A stretch of 64,000 nt of DNA from Sedimentibacter sp. zth1 (GTDB lineage: Bacteria > Bacillota > Clostridia > Tissierellales > Sedimentibacteraceae). The notes under the pieces are model-generated. The model searched no databases. It saw nothing but the letters and a program-made list of their open reading frames with translations, and was not told where the DNA came from. Shown here piece by piece: positions 1-7,691 of this stretch (position 1 is the first letter of the stretch; every line of letters begins with the position of its first letter). The position numbers were made by a program, and so were the translations under genes. Location of the stretch: assembly GCF_017352195.1 (NCBI RefSeq), contig NZ_CP071445.1:248001-312000 (forward strand). The letters are read 5' to 3'.

Positions 1-48
1 AAAAGTGTAGCATTGGAATTTTTAAAATCAAAAGGAATGATTCCATAA
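1..48 (+). CDS. 3' end of an unidentified gene (partial)
   Basis: Frame 1 is open from the window edge and reads KSVALEFLKSKGMIP followed by TAA. Only 15 residues are visible, so no family can be assigned safely. The ending resembles the C-terminus of substrate-binding proteins of osmoprotectant ABC transporters, but this is a guess from wording alone. A strong hairpin follows 15 bases after the stop. Confidence 0.45.
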   Translation, partial: KSVALEFLKSKGMIP

Positions 49-63
49 TATTTTAATAAAAAA

Positions 64-103
64 ACAGTAGCCCTGATGATTTTAGTATCATCAGGGCTAC
101 TGT
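64..103 (-). terminator. 17-bp perfect hairpin, intrinsic terminator
   Basis: The arms at 64-80 and 87-103 are perfect reverse complements around a 6-base loop. Read on the minus strand the hairpin is followed directly by seven T residues, so it should end transcription of the minus-strand Cys-rich gene at 158-433. On the plus strand there is no T-run, but the hairpin could still form the 3' end of the upstream partial gene. Confidence 0.8.
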
Positions 104-157
104 CATAAATGAATTACAAACTTTTCTATTACATTACTTAATGCTGTCTATTTTTAT

Positions 158-433
158 TTAACAGCACATATCTTTGTCGCAATATTTGTTCATTAATACA
201 ACTAACAATAGGAAGAAGCATAATAAAGTGTCACAGCTAATACAACAATCAGAATTTTTAAATATGCAAACTAAAATTAAAAAGAAGAATAGAAGTGAAC
301 TATCAATATTAAAACAATTGTTACAACATAAATCTTCTATTATAGGGTTGCATTCAGGGTTGCATGCAGTTGCTTTTACAGTTTCATCTTGGGTTTCGTT
401 GGATATGTTTCTATCACAAGGATTATATTTCAT
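158..433 (-). CDS. Small Cys-rich two-helix membrane protein, unknown function
   Basis: This 91-residue protein starts at ATG with a perfect AGGAGG (443-448) nine bases upstream, so it is very likely real. About ten cysteines are spread through it, including CNPECNP near residue 24 and a CCNNC cluster. Two similar hydrophobic units follow one another, each led by a short polar stretch: SSLLFFFLILVCIF and DTLLCFFLLLVVLM. That suggests an internal duplication. It ends in CDKDMCC. I do not recognise a characterised family; small clostridial proteins with LLFFLLLV-type segments are known as hypotheticals. It is transcribed divergently from the DUF378 gene and ends at a strong hairpin. Confidence 0.7.
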   Translation of the reverse strand: MKYNPCDRNISNETQDETVKATACNPECNPIIEDLCCNNCFNIDSSLLFFFLILVCIFKNSDCCISCDTLLCFFLLLVVLMNKYCDKDMCC

Positions 434-609
434 ATGAATTTACCTCCTTAACCTTGCTTTTAAATTAGTATATTCAGTTATTTGTATTATGACACGATAA
501 AAAATTAATCATTAAGTGAGTAAATAGAAAATAATTAATAAAAAATATGAATAATATAGTAAAAATTTGAAATAATAACTTTAGTTAATATGTATAGGAG
601 GAATATTGA

Positions 610-807
610 ATGGATAAATTTGCACTTGTTCTAGTTATTATAGGAGCAATAAATTGGGGTCTTATTTCACTATTTCAATTTGATTTAGTGGCAGCTATAT
701 TTGGAGGTTCTGCAATGCTTTTGAGTAGAATTGTATATGGCGTAATTGGATTAGCAGGTTTATATTGTATAACACTTTTGTTTAATGAGTACGAAAAAAC
801 AAATTAG
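610..807 (+). CDS. DUF378 family small membrane protein
   Basis: This 65-residue protein has the typical DUF378 layout: helix one with VIIGAINWGLISLF, a short acidic turn, and a second helix with VYGVIGLAGLYCI. Length and motifs match the family, which includes Bacillus YuzA; its function is unknown. An AGGAGG-like site (598-604) precedes the ATG. The gene is monocistronic, running from a divergent intergenic region to a hairpin at 837-862. Confidence 0.85.
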   Translation: MDKFALVLVIIGAINWGLISLFQFDLVAAIFGGSAMLLSRIVYGVIGLAGLYCITLLFNEYEKTN

Positions 808-836
808 TTATTATCAAATTAAGTTTTCAAATCAAA

Positions 837-862
837 CGAGCACATAAATTATTATGTGCTCG
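837..862. terminator. Bidirectional terminator between convergent genes
   Basis: Arms 837-847 and 852-862 form a perfect 11-bp stem with a 4-base loop. It sits between the plus-strand DUF378 gene and the minus-strand tldE-like gene. T-rich stretches lie on both sides, though neither is a continuous run, so moderate termination in both directions is likely. Confidence 0.7.
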
Positions 863-902
863 TGGTTTATACTTTATTAACTATTTATGTTGTTTGTTAC
901 TA

Positions 903-2240
903 TTATTCACCAGCAACAGCTAAACCTTTAAATTTGATAGAAGGACTTCCAATGTATGATTCACCAGGTAAACCAAATTTTAAATCATTAGCTATGTCTT
1001 CAATGCTTTTTATCATCTCAAAGAAATTGCCAGCAACAGTAATTTGTTCTACTGGATGCTTAATTGTACCATTTTCAATCAAATATCCAGATGCAGATAA
1101 AGAAAAATCTCCCGATATTGCATTAAGTCCAGCATGTAATCCATCAAGTCCAGTTATCAGCAAGCCTTCTTTAACACTATTCATTATATTTTCCAATGAA
1201 TTATTACCATTTTCAATATAGAAATTAGAAGGACCTATCCTAGAACTACCAAGAGAGTTACCTGTTGTTTCAACATTATCTTTTTTAGCAGTTTTTAAAT
1301 TATATAGATAGCTTTTTAATATTCCTTTGTCTATTAGTTTTTTATACGTACAAGCTGCACCTTCAGAGTCATATGATCTTGATGCAAGGCCACATTCCAT
1401 AAATGGATCATCAACTATTGTTAACATGGAAGAAGCTATTTTTTTATTTAACTTGTCTTTAAGCAATGATAGATTTTTTTGAACATTTTCAGCTGAGAAA
1501 ATAGATGTAAGTGAACTAAGCAAATCACCCATAGTTTCATTTTTAATGATAATTGGATAATTACCTGATTTAATACTTTTAGCACCAAGCATCGATAAAG
1601 CTTTTTTAACAGCTTCAGTAGCCATTTCTTCTGGGTCTAATTTTGAAAAATCTCTACCGCATGCAAAAGAATAGCTAGATTTTATTTGTTTTCCATCATT
1701 TGCAACAACACCTATGTAAGATAACACATAGTTACTTTTATTTTGTAAATTCAAACCTTTTGTGTTGGCAAGGATAGATTCTTCAGTCCCATCAATATAC
1801 ATACAATCTTGAACTTGAACAATTCTTTTGTCTAATGAGTATGCAATTTCTTCTGCTTTTTTTGCAAAGTTAATCTTGTCTATATCGGATACTTTTTCTG
1901 AATTTTCGTTATATGTATTAACACTTGTATAATTTTTGGAGCCTGCAAATATTTCAACCTCATCGCTTGAACTTATGATTTTTGCATTTTCTATAGCTTC
2001 ATTTACAAGCATTTCAATAGATGTTTCATCAATTTTTTCTGTATATGAGTTACCTAATTTACCATTATATATTACTTTAAGAGATAGCTTGTTATTATCA
2101 CTTAAACTGTAGTTATCAATTTCTTGCTTAAATATTCCTATGTCAAAAGAGGTATCACTATTATAGGATATTTCCATATCCTGAAGACCAAGTTGTTTTC
2201 CATATTGAAAAATTTTATCGATTAATATTTTCTTTTCCAT
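903..2240 (-). CDS. TldE/PmbA-family subunit, first copy
   Basis: This 445-residue protein aligns over its length with the TldE/PmbA family, the non-catalytic partner of the TldD metalloprotease. Family landmarks are SARS-like GLASRSYDSEGAAC near residue 285, GLDGLHAGLNAISGDFSLSASGYLIENG, and the C-terminal VAGNFFEMIKSI. It has no HExxxH zinc motif, as expected for TldE. In E. coli the TldD/TldE heterodimer degrades unfolded peptides and matures microcin B17 and antitoxin CcdA. The start lies two bases after the stop of the TldD gene, behind a GAGG ribosome site, so the pair is translationally coupled. A second TldD/TldE pair lies at 60106-62813. Confidence 0.9.
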   Translation of the reverse strand: MEKKILIDKIFQYGKQLGLQDMEISYNSDTSFDIGIFKQEIDNYSLSDNNKLSLKVIYNGKLGNSYTEKIDETSIEMLVNEAIENAKIISSSDEVEIFAGSKNYTSVNTYNENSEKVSDIDKINFAKKAEEIAYSLDKRIVQVQDCMYIDGTEESILANTKGLNLQNKSNYVLSYIGVVANDGKQIKSSYSFACGRDFSKLDPEEMATEAVKKALSMLGAKSIKSGNYPIIIKNETMGDLLSSLTSIFSAENVQKNLSLLKDKLNKKIASSMLTIVDDPFMECGLASRSYDSEGAACTYKKLIDKGILKSYLYNLKTAKKDNVETTGNSLGSSRIGPSNFYIENGNNSLENIMNSVKEGLLITGLDGLHAGLNAISGDFSLSASGYLIENGTIKHPVEQITVAGNFFEMIKSIEDIANDLKFGLPGESYIGSPSIKFKGLAVAGE

Positions 2241-2242
2241 AA

Positions 2243-3628
2243 TTATTCCTCTCTTCCTCCTACAGTTATTTCTGAAACTCTAATAAGCGGCTGTCCAACA
2301 TTTGTTGGTACACTACCACTTGATGAACCACACATACCTTGTCCATATGATAAATTATCAGATATCATATCTATTTTTTTAAGTATTTCGGTTCCTTTGC
2401 CAATAAGTGTAGCACCACGAACTGGAGTAGTTATTTTGCCATTTTCTACTAGATATCCTTCTAGTACTGAAAAGTTAAATTCACCTGTACTTGGGTTAAC
2501 ACTACCACCACCCATGTAACGAGCATAAATACCACGTTCAGTATTTGCAAACATATCTTCACGCTTAGAATTACCAGAAGCAATATATGTGTTAGTCATT
2601 CTAGAAGTAGGGGCAAACTTGTATGATTGTCTTCTTCCAGAACCAGTAGAGGCATGTCCCATACGTCTACCATTCAATCTATCAATCATATATCCTTTAA
2701 GTATACCGTTTTCTATTAATACATTTTTTTGAGAAGGAGTTCCTTCATCGTCTATATTTATTGAACCCCATTCATTTGGTAAAGTACCATCATCTATTGC
2801 AGTTACAACGTCTGATGCTATTTTTTCTCCAACTTTACCTGCAAATACAGATGTTCCTTTTGCAACACTTGTTGCTTCAAGGCTATGACCACATGCTTCA
2901 TGGAATATTACTCCACCAAAACCGTTGTCTATAAGTACAGGAAATTTACCACTAGGACAGTAGGAAGCATTAACCATAGTTTTAGCTATACGTGATGCTT
3001 CTTTTCCTAATGCTTCTAAGTCATAATTTTCAATAAATTCAAATCCTCTCATAGCACCAGGTGCAAGATATCCGGTTTGCATTTCACCGTTTTTACTGGC
3101 TACTGAACTGACAACAATTCTATTTCTAACTCTTGTGTCTTCCTTCCATAATCCTTCAGAGTTTGCAACCATAATATGTTGGTTGTGGTCAAGGTGAGTT
3201 ACAGAAACTTGGCTAATTACGTCATCATAATTTTTAGCAGCGTCATATACCTTTCTCATAGCTTCAACTTTTTTTAACTTAGAAACTTTATCTGGATATT
3301 TAAGGATTTTGTGATTGTTAATTACATCTGATTTTATTAAATTCAATGTTAAATCATTGTGGCAACCAATCATTGCTTGAGCGGCTTTTTTAGCTGTCTT
3401 AATAAGTGTTTCTCTATCAGATTTGTTCGTAAAAGCGTATACACTATTAAATCCTTTGTATATTCTAATACCTACACCATAATCTCTTCCTGAAATTGTA
3501 TTTTCAACAATTCCACCAATTAGTGTTATTTGACTGTTTGTCCTATCTTCAACAAAAATTTCAGCGAAATCTCCGCTAGTAGACAATGCAGCGTTTAACA
3601 CATCTTCAATAAGTTGTTTGCTTAACAT
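2243..3628 (-). CDS. tldD: TldD-family zinc metalloprotease subunit, first copy
   Basis: This 461-residue protein carries the TldD signature GVIFHEACGHSLEA, with the zinc motif HEACGH, and a C-terminal QGMCGSSSG. Its Cys matches the third zinc ligand known from E. coli TldD. TGSGRRQSYKFAPTSRMTNT and GSVNPSTGEFNF are further family blocks. The start ATG has AAGGAG upstream. It heads a two-gene operon with the TldE-type gene. No cognate peptide substrate gene is obvious nearby, although a small Cys-rich protein is encoded about 2 kb beyond the operon end. Confidence 0.93.
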   Translation of the reverse strand: MLSKQLIEDVLNAALSTSGDFAEIFVEDRTNSQITLIGGIVENTISGRDYGVGIRIYKGFNSVYAFTNKSDRETLIKTAKKAAQAMIGCHNDLTLNLIKSDVINNHKILKYPDKVSKLKKVEAMRKVYDAAKNYDDVISQVSVTHLDHNQHIMVANSEGLWKEDTRVRNRIVVSSVASKNGEMQTGYLAPGAMRGFEFIENYDLEALGKEASRIAKTMVNASYCPSGKFPVLIDNGFGGVIFHEACGHSLEATSVAKGTSVFAGKVGEKIASDVVTAIDDGTLPNEWGSINIDDEGTPSQKNVLIENGILKGYMIDRLNGRRMGHASTGSGRRQSYKFAPTSRMTNTYIASGNSKREDMFANTERGIYARYMGGGSVNPSTGEFNFSVLEGYLVENGKITTPVRGATLIGKGTEILKKIDMISDNLSYGQGMCGSSSGSVPTNVGQPLIRVSEITVGGREE

Positions 3629-3685
3629 AATTTTGCTCCTTTTGAATAATTTATGTAAAGTTTTATTACATACTAAATTATAAAG

Positions 3686-3979
3686 TTAGTTAGATTTTTT
3701 ATGCTTTTTATCCGTTCCATCATCAACTAATTCTATTTCTAATTTATCAAAAAATACTTCGTCTACGAAATCATCTTTTTTAAAAGTTATTCTTTTAAAC
3801 TCATCAAATTCTTGTGCATGCTTAGTAAGCCAAATAGGTGCACTAATGTCAAGTTTATAGTAAATTTGATTAAAGCATTTTTTTCTTTTTTCATTTAAGC
3901 TTATATTTTCATTGTTTTGTATATCTATTGAATCAATCATTTTATTATTTATGATTGTTTTAGCCCATAACCTATACAT
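3686..3979 (-). CDS. Conserved-looking hypothetical, 97 residues
   Basis: The protein begins MYRLWAKTIINNKM and contains a central Lys/Tyr-rich section, then PIWLTKHAQEFDEF, an acidic patch around residues 68-88, and a Lys-rich tail. No signal peptide or membrane segment is visible. It starts at ATG behind a GGTGG site and sits 10 bases downstream of the DUF3343 gene, so the two are co-transcribed. I do not recognise a characterised family; small cytosolic proteins with this start occur as hypotheticals in Clostridia. Confidence 0.6.
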   Translation of the reverse strand: MYRLWAKTIINNKMIDSIDIQNNENISLNEKRKKCFNQIYYKLDISAPIWLTKHAQEFDEFKRITFKKDDFVDEVFFDKLEIELVDDGTDKKHKKSN

Positions 3980-3989
3980 ACATTACCAC

Positions 3990-4214
3990 CTAATTATATT
4001 CGTAAACATTATCATAATTTACATTGTTATTTCTACATATTTTCATTATATTGTTTTTTATACTCATATCAAATTTTCCACACATGCCACAGCTTGTGCT
4101 TATTGACCTTGGTACAGGTATAATTTTTACTTCCATATTGTTTGTTTTCATAAGTTTTTCAAATTGCATAACAAACGTTATGGATTTAAATGTCATTAGA
4201 CAATAGTTGTTCAT
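3990..4214 (-). CDS. DUF3343 (putative Se/S carrier-like) protein
   Basis: The 74-residue protein starts MNNYCLMTFKSITFVMQFEK and contains IPVPRSISTSCGMCGKF. This matches the DUF3343 pattern, where a Cys-containing loop follows the IPxPRxISxSCG motif. The Pfam label is putative Se/S carrier-like; no activity has been proven for this branch. Here the loop has two cysteines (CGMC), which would suit redox or sulfur chemistry. TAGGAGAAATA precedes the ATG. It is co-directional and nearly contiguous with the 97-residue hypothetical gene. Confidence 0.8.
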   Translation of the reverse strand: MNNYCLMTFKSITFVMQFEKLMKTNNMEVKIIPVPRSISTSCGMCGKFDMSIKNNIMKICRNNNVNYDNVYEYN

Positions 4215-4241
4215 TTATTTCTCCTAAGCTAAATATTAAAA

Positions 4242-4748
4242 TTATTTCGTAACTATATAAGAACCTCTAACCATTAATATAGCATCGGTTTGTGCTAAAA
4301 CACCACGACCGTCGTTACGTGGAACGATTATTAAGTGATTTTTTTGTATTTCTACGTCTTGTTTGATGTCTGAAGCCAATGTAACATCTGATAAACCACC
4401 AAGATCACTTGCAATTGCAGTTACTGTTCCAGCTCTAAGAATAATTTCAACTCCGGCACCAGCAATTAGCTTCTCACCAGCAGCTAAATTAACTACTTCC
4501 AATGTAGTAGTACTTTCATCAGAATTTTCTAATTTTTTATTAAGTTCATCAATTGTTGCTTGGTTTTCTTCAGTAGTCTTTTGTATTTCTTCAATTTTAT
4601 CTAATTTGTACTGACTAACTAATTCATTAATTCTTTGATTTAAATAGCTTAAAACAATTATTGGATCGGTGTTATCTCCAGGGTCCGCACTTATTGGTAA
4701 ACACAAAACTAAAGCAATTACAAGAACTAATAATATTATTTTTTTCAA
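4242..4748 (-). CDS. Secreted protein of unknown function
   Basis: A TTG start behind GGAGGA (4754-4759) gives 168 residues. Residues 1-21 form a signal peptide (KKIILLVLVIALVLCLPISA). A coiled-coil-like Glu/Lys-rich segment spans about residues 35-80. A Gly-rich C-terminal domain follows, with AGEKLIAGAGVEIILRAG, SDLGGLSDVT and LIIVPRNDGRGV, ending in ILMVRGSYIVTK. Similar secreted proteins recur in Clostridia, but I know of no assigned function. It lies 71 bases downstream of the metal ATPase gene, separated by a short tandem repeat, so it could be read from that operon or from its own promoter. Confidence 0.75.
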   Translation of the reverse strand: MKKIILLVLVIALVLCLPISADPGDNTDPIIVLSYLNQRINELVSQYKLDKIEEIQKTTEENQATIDELNKKLENSDESTTTLEVVNLAAGEKLIAGAGVEIILRAGTVTAIASDLGGLSDVTLASDIKQDVEIQKNHLIIVPRNDGRGVLAQTDAILMVRGSYIVTK

Positions 4749-4764
4749 ATCTTTCCTCCAACTA

Positions 4765-4792
4765 ATCTATTTTATAATATCTATTTTATAAT
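4765..4792. repeat. Tandem 14-bp repeat (two copies)
   Basis: The sequence ATCTATTTTATAAT occurs twice in immediate succession at 4765-4778 and 4779-4792. It sits in the spacer between the metal ATPase gene and the secreted-protein gene, just upstream of the latter's ribosome site. Each copy contains a TATAAT-like core on the plus strand and ATTATA on the minus strand. It may overlap a promoter of the minus-strand secreted-protein gene. Confidence 0.6.
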
Positions 4793-4819
4793 AGAGCGTT
4801 CGTAAAAACAACATATAAA

Positions 4820-6721
4820 TTATTTTATATCATTATCATTAATTATTCTACTACTATTTATTAGTACAATAAAAGCCCCTATATTGTGTAAAAATGCTCC
4901 GAAAATTGGTGTAACTATTCCTGCTCCAGCTAAAAAAATCATAATTAAACTGGTGGTAAAAGATAAAATAATATTTTGATAAATAATATTTTTAGTTTTT
5001 CTTGATAACTTTATTATAAAGGGTATATTATTTAAATTATTGTTCATTAAAGCTATATCTGAACTTTGAATGGCTGTATCTGAACCCATTGCACCCATAG
5101 CAATGCCAATATGTGCCTCAGACAATGCAAGAGCATCGTTTATACCATCACCAACTACTCCTACAATATAATTTTCCTTAGCTTCTTTTACAATAGATAA
5201 TTTCTCCTCCGGCAATAGTTCACTATACATAATATCTGCACCAACTGCATTTTGGATTTTTTCTGCTGCTAGGTTATTATCGCCAGTTAATATACATGTC
5301 TTTTTTATTTCCAATTTTTTTAATTCTTGTATAGCTTCACTTGCTTCGTCTCTAGGAGTATCTTTAAATATGATACAACCTATTATATTTTTGTTTTTTA
5401 TAACCCAATTTGTAGTTCCAGTAGATTCATATTCATCAGTTAAATCATAGCCCAATGACTTAATCCATCTATAATTGCCCAAAATAATTTCATTGTTGTT
5501 TTTAGTACCAATAACACCTTTCCCGATTATTTCATTGACTGTATAATCTTTATCAAAGTTTATATTTTTGCAAAGTTTAACAATAGATTTTGACACGGGA
5601 TGCAATGAATTGTGTGCTACGCACGCTGCAATTGAAATAAGTTCATCAAATGTTTTTGCAGTTTGAAGATAATAACTATTTGCAAGCATGTCTCCATTTG
5701 TTATAGTACCTGTTTTGTCAAATACTATATAATTTACTTTTGATAAATACTCTACAAAAGATGAATTTTTTATTAGGATACCTTTTTTTGTGGCATTTGA
5801 CAATGCAGCTATCATTGGAGCAGAGCTAATTAGCATATGACCACATGGACAGCTAACAACTAAAACTGCTATTGCTCTAGAAATATTTTGAGAAAAAATC
5901 CATACAATGATTGATACAACAATTGCTAGTGGAATATAGTATTTCATGAATTTATCAACTATGTGCGTTTCTGGTAATTTAATATTTTCACCATCTTCAA
6001 GTAGTTTAACTATCTTTTGAAACGAGGTATCTTCAAATTGTTTATTTACTTTTACTCTTATTACTCCTTGTATGTTTGTAGTACCTGCATAAACCTTATC
6101 TCCTACTACAACAGTTTTGGCAAGTGGTTCACCTGTTAAAGATTTTTCATCAATACTTGAAATTCCGTTAACAACTTCACCATCTATAGGCAAAGCCATA
6201 CCTGGCATAATAACTATTACATCATCAATTTTCAATGATTTTGCATCAACATTATTTGTTTTACCATCTGTAAATAGTATAGCAGTAGATGATTGCATCT
6301 TTTTCAAACCTTCAATTGCTTCTCTGCCACCCATAATACTCTTTTCTTCTAAAAAGTGTACAAATGTCAATATTACAGGTATTAGTATTGCAACTGTATA
6401 TTGATTATCTAAAATGGCAACAATTATGGCGATTGAAACAAGTATTTCCATTGAATGTTTCAGTTCTTTATCAATCAGTCCTTTGATTGCAGTAACAAAA
6501 ATAGGTACACTTATAACTATTATTCCTAATATGTATATGAAACTTGTTACAACAGTTTGATCTTTAAATAATTTTGAATAAATTATTCCAGAAACTAAAA
6601 ACATTAGGGCAAATAGCATACCGAGTATATCTTTCTTAAATTTTCTAATTTCTTTATTTGTCATATAATGTTTATCATAGTTTTTTAAAGAATCTCCAAC
6701 CATGTTTTCTATATCTTTCAT
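4820..6721 (-). CDS. P1B-type metal-transporting ATPase with CPCGH motif
   Basis: The 633-residue protein has all P-type ATPase hallmarks: SLTGEP near residue 195, the phosphorylation loop DKTGT at Asp335, the P1B-specific HP dipeptide at 374-375, TGDN, and GDGINDALAL. The metal-binding transmembrane motif reads SCPCGHMLISSAP (Cys291-Pro-Cys293-Gly-His295), instead of the common CPCA of zinc, cadmium and copper pumps. The last helix reads HNIGAFIVLINSSRI. There is no N-terminal heavy-metal-associated domain. Metal specificity cannot be read from this; a divalent soft metal such as zinc is an inference. It is the last gene of an operon with three SPFH proteins, starting 8 bases after the previous stop behind a perfect AGGAGG. 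Confidence 0.92.
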   Translation of the reverse strand: MKDIENMVGDSLKNYDKHYMTNKEIRKFKKDILGMLFALMFLVSGIIYSKLFKDQTVVTSFIYILGIIVISVPIFVTAIKGLIDKELKHSMEILVSIAIIVAILDNQYTVAILIPVILTFVHFLEEKSIMGGREAIEGLKKMQSSTAILFTDGKTNNVDAKSLKIDDVIVIMPGMALPIDGEVVNGISSIDEKSLTGEPLAKTVVVGDKVYAGTTNIQGVIRVKVNKQFEDTSFQKIVKLLEDGENIKLPETHIVDKFMKYYIPLAIVVSIIVWIFSQNISRAIAVLVVSCPCGHMLISSAPMIAALSNATKKGILIKNSSFVEYLSKVNYIVFDKTGTITNGDMLANSYYLQTAKTFDELISIAACVAHNSLHPVSKSIVKLCKNINFDKDYTVNEIIGKGVIGTKNNNEIILGNYRWIKSLGYDLTDEYESTGTTNWVIKNKNIIGCIIFKDTPRDEASEAIQELKKLEIKKTCILTGDNNLAAEKIQNAVGADIMYSELLPEEKLSIVKEAKENYIVGVVGDGINDALALSEAHIGIAMGAMGSDTAIQSSDIALMNNNLNNIPFIIKLSRKTKNIIYQNIILSFTTSLIMIFLAGAGIVTPIFGAFLHNIGAFIVLINSSRIINDNDIK

Positions 6722-6729
6722 AACTCCTC

Positions 6730-7683
6730 CTAAGGCAATACTATAACTGGGGATTTACCATCTGGAACTATTATAGAAGTACCCATCTTGTCAAGTATTT
6801 TAATTACCCTTTGCCTGAAAACACTATTAATTACCGAGCTTTCATTTTTGGTATATTGTTGATATAATCCATTGAATTCTGCTATTTCTTTCTTTGCTTG
6901 TGATATTTTTTCAAATTGATTTGTTTTAGCTGTTTGTAAATAATTATTAGCATCTGCTTCAGATTTTAATATTGTAACCTCTCTATATTCCTTAGCATTT
7001 TGAATTAGAGTTTCTTTTTTAACTGAAGCATTATTTACTTGTTCAAAATACTCTTTTGCTTCAGCAGGAGGTATGATTTCAGTCAATTCAATATTTGTAA
7101 CTGAAACTCCACAATCTAATTGGTGTAAAATCCTTTGCGTATTGTTGATTAAATCAGAAGACATTTGCGATTTGCCACTTGTCAAAACACTATCAATATC
7201 TAAGGATGATATTATTGATGTTAATTCACCACTTACAACGCCATCAATTAATTTATCTATATACTTATAATACAATGCATATCTAATTGGTTCATCTATA
7301 ACATATTTTAATTTAGCATTTATAAATACGATATTTGAATCACCAGTTATTAAGTATCCATTACTTTTTATATCATCAGATATAGTTGCTCCATAAGAAT
7401 AATGCGTTTTAATATTTTTTTCTTGTACAGTTTTAACTGGTACTTTTATTACTTCATCAATAAAAAAAGGTAAGGCAAAATGTAAACCTGGTTGTTTTAT
7501 TTGTTGTTGTTGCGTTACACCTACTAATTTACCAAATCTTAAAACAACTGCTACTTCATTACTTTCAACTCTAAAAATACCTGAAAGCAAGATAAGCAAA
7601 CATGCACCTGCTATAATCCATTTAAAATACTTTATTATATATACTATTATATTAGTAAAATTATCAAAATTTTTATTATCCAT
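6730..7683 (-). CDS. SPFH-domain membrane protein (HflK-like)
   Basis: This 317-residue protein has one N-terminal helix (about 20-40: KWIIAGACLLILLSGIF). The SPFH domain begins with SNEVAVVLRFGKLVG and includes PGLHFALPFFIDEVIKVP. The block YLITGDSNIVFINAKLKYVI is typical of HflK rather than HflC. An alanine, lysine and glutamate-rich helix follows (about 215-270). HflK/HflC assemble into membrane cages that organise membrane proteins such as FtsH. The gene lies between an HflC-like gene and the metal ATPase, with 8-base spacings on both sides, suggesting one functional unit. Confidence 0.88.
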   Translation of the reverse strand: MDNKNFDNFTNIIVYIIKYFKWIIAGACLLILLSGIFRVESNEVAVVLRFGKLVGVTQQQQIKQPGLHFALPFFIDEVIKVPVKTVQEKNIKTHYSYGATISDDIKSNGYLITGDSNIVFINAKLKYVIDEPIRYALYYKYIDKLIDGVVSGELTSIISSLDIDSVLTSGKSQMSSDLINNTQRILHQLDCGVSVTNIELTEIIPPAEAKEYFEQVNNASVKKETLIQNAKEYREVTILKSEADANNYLQTAKTNQFEKISQAKKEIAEFNGLYQQYTKNESSVINSVFRQRVIKILDKMGTSIIVPDGKSPVIVLP

Positions 7684-7691
7684 AACATCAC

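Noticed and set aside
174-437. Plus-strand open frame of 87 codons opposite the Cys-rich gene
   Set aside because: It has no ribosome site, while the opposite strand has a perfect AGGAGG and a terminator; it is an antisense shadow.
856-1221. Plus-strand open frame of 121 codons after DUF378
   Set aside because: It lies entirely antisense to a well-supported TldE gene from 903 on and has no ribosome site.
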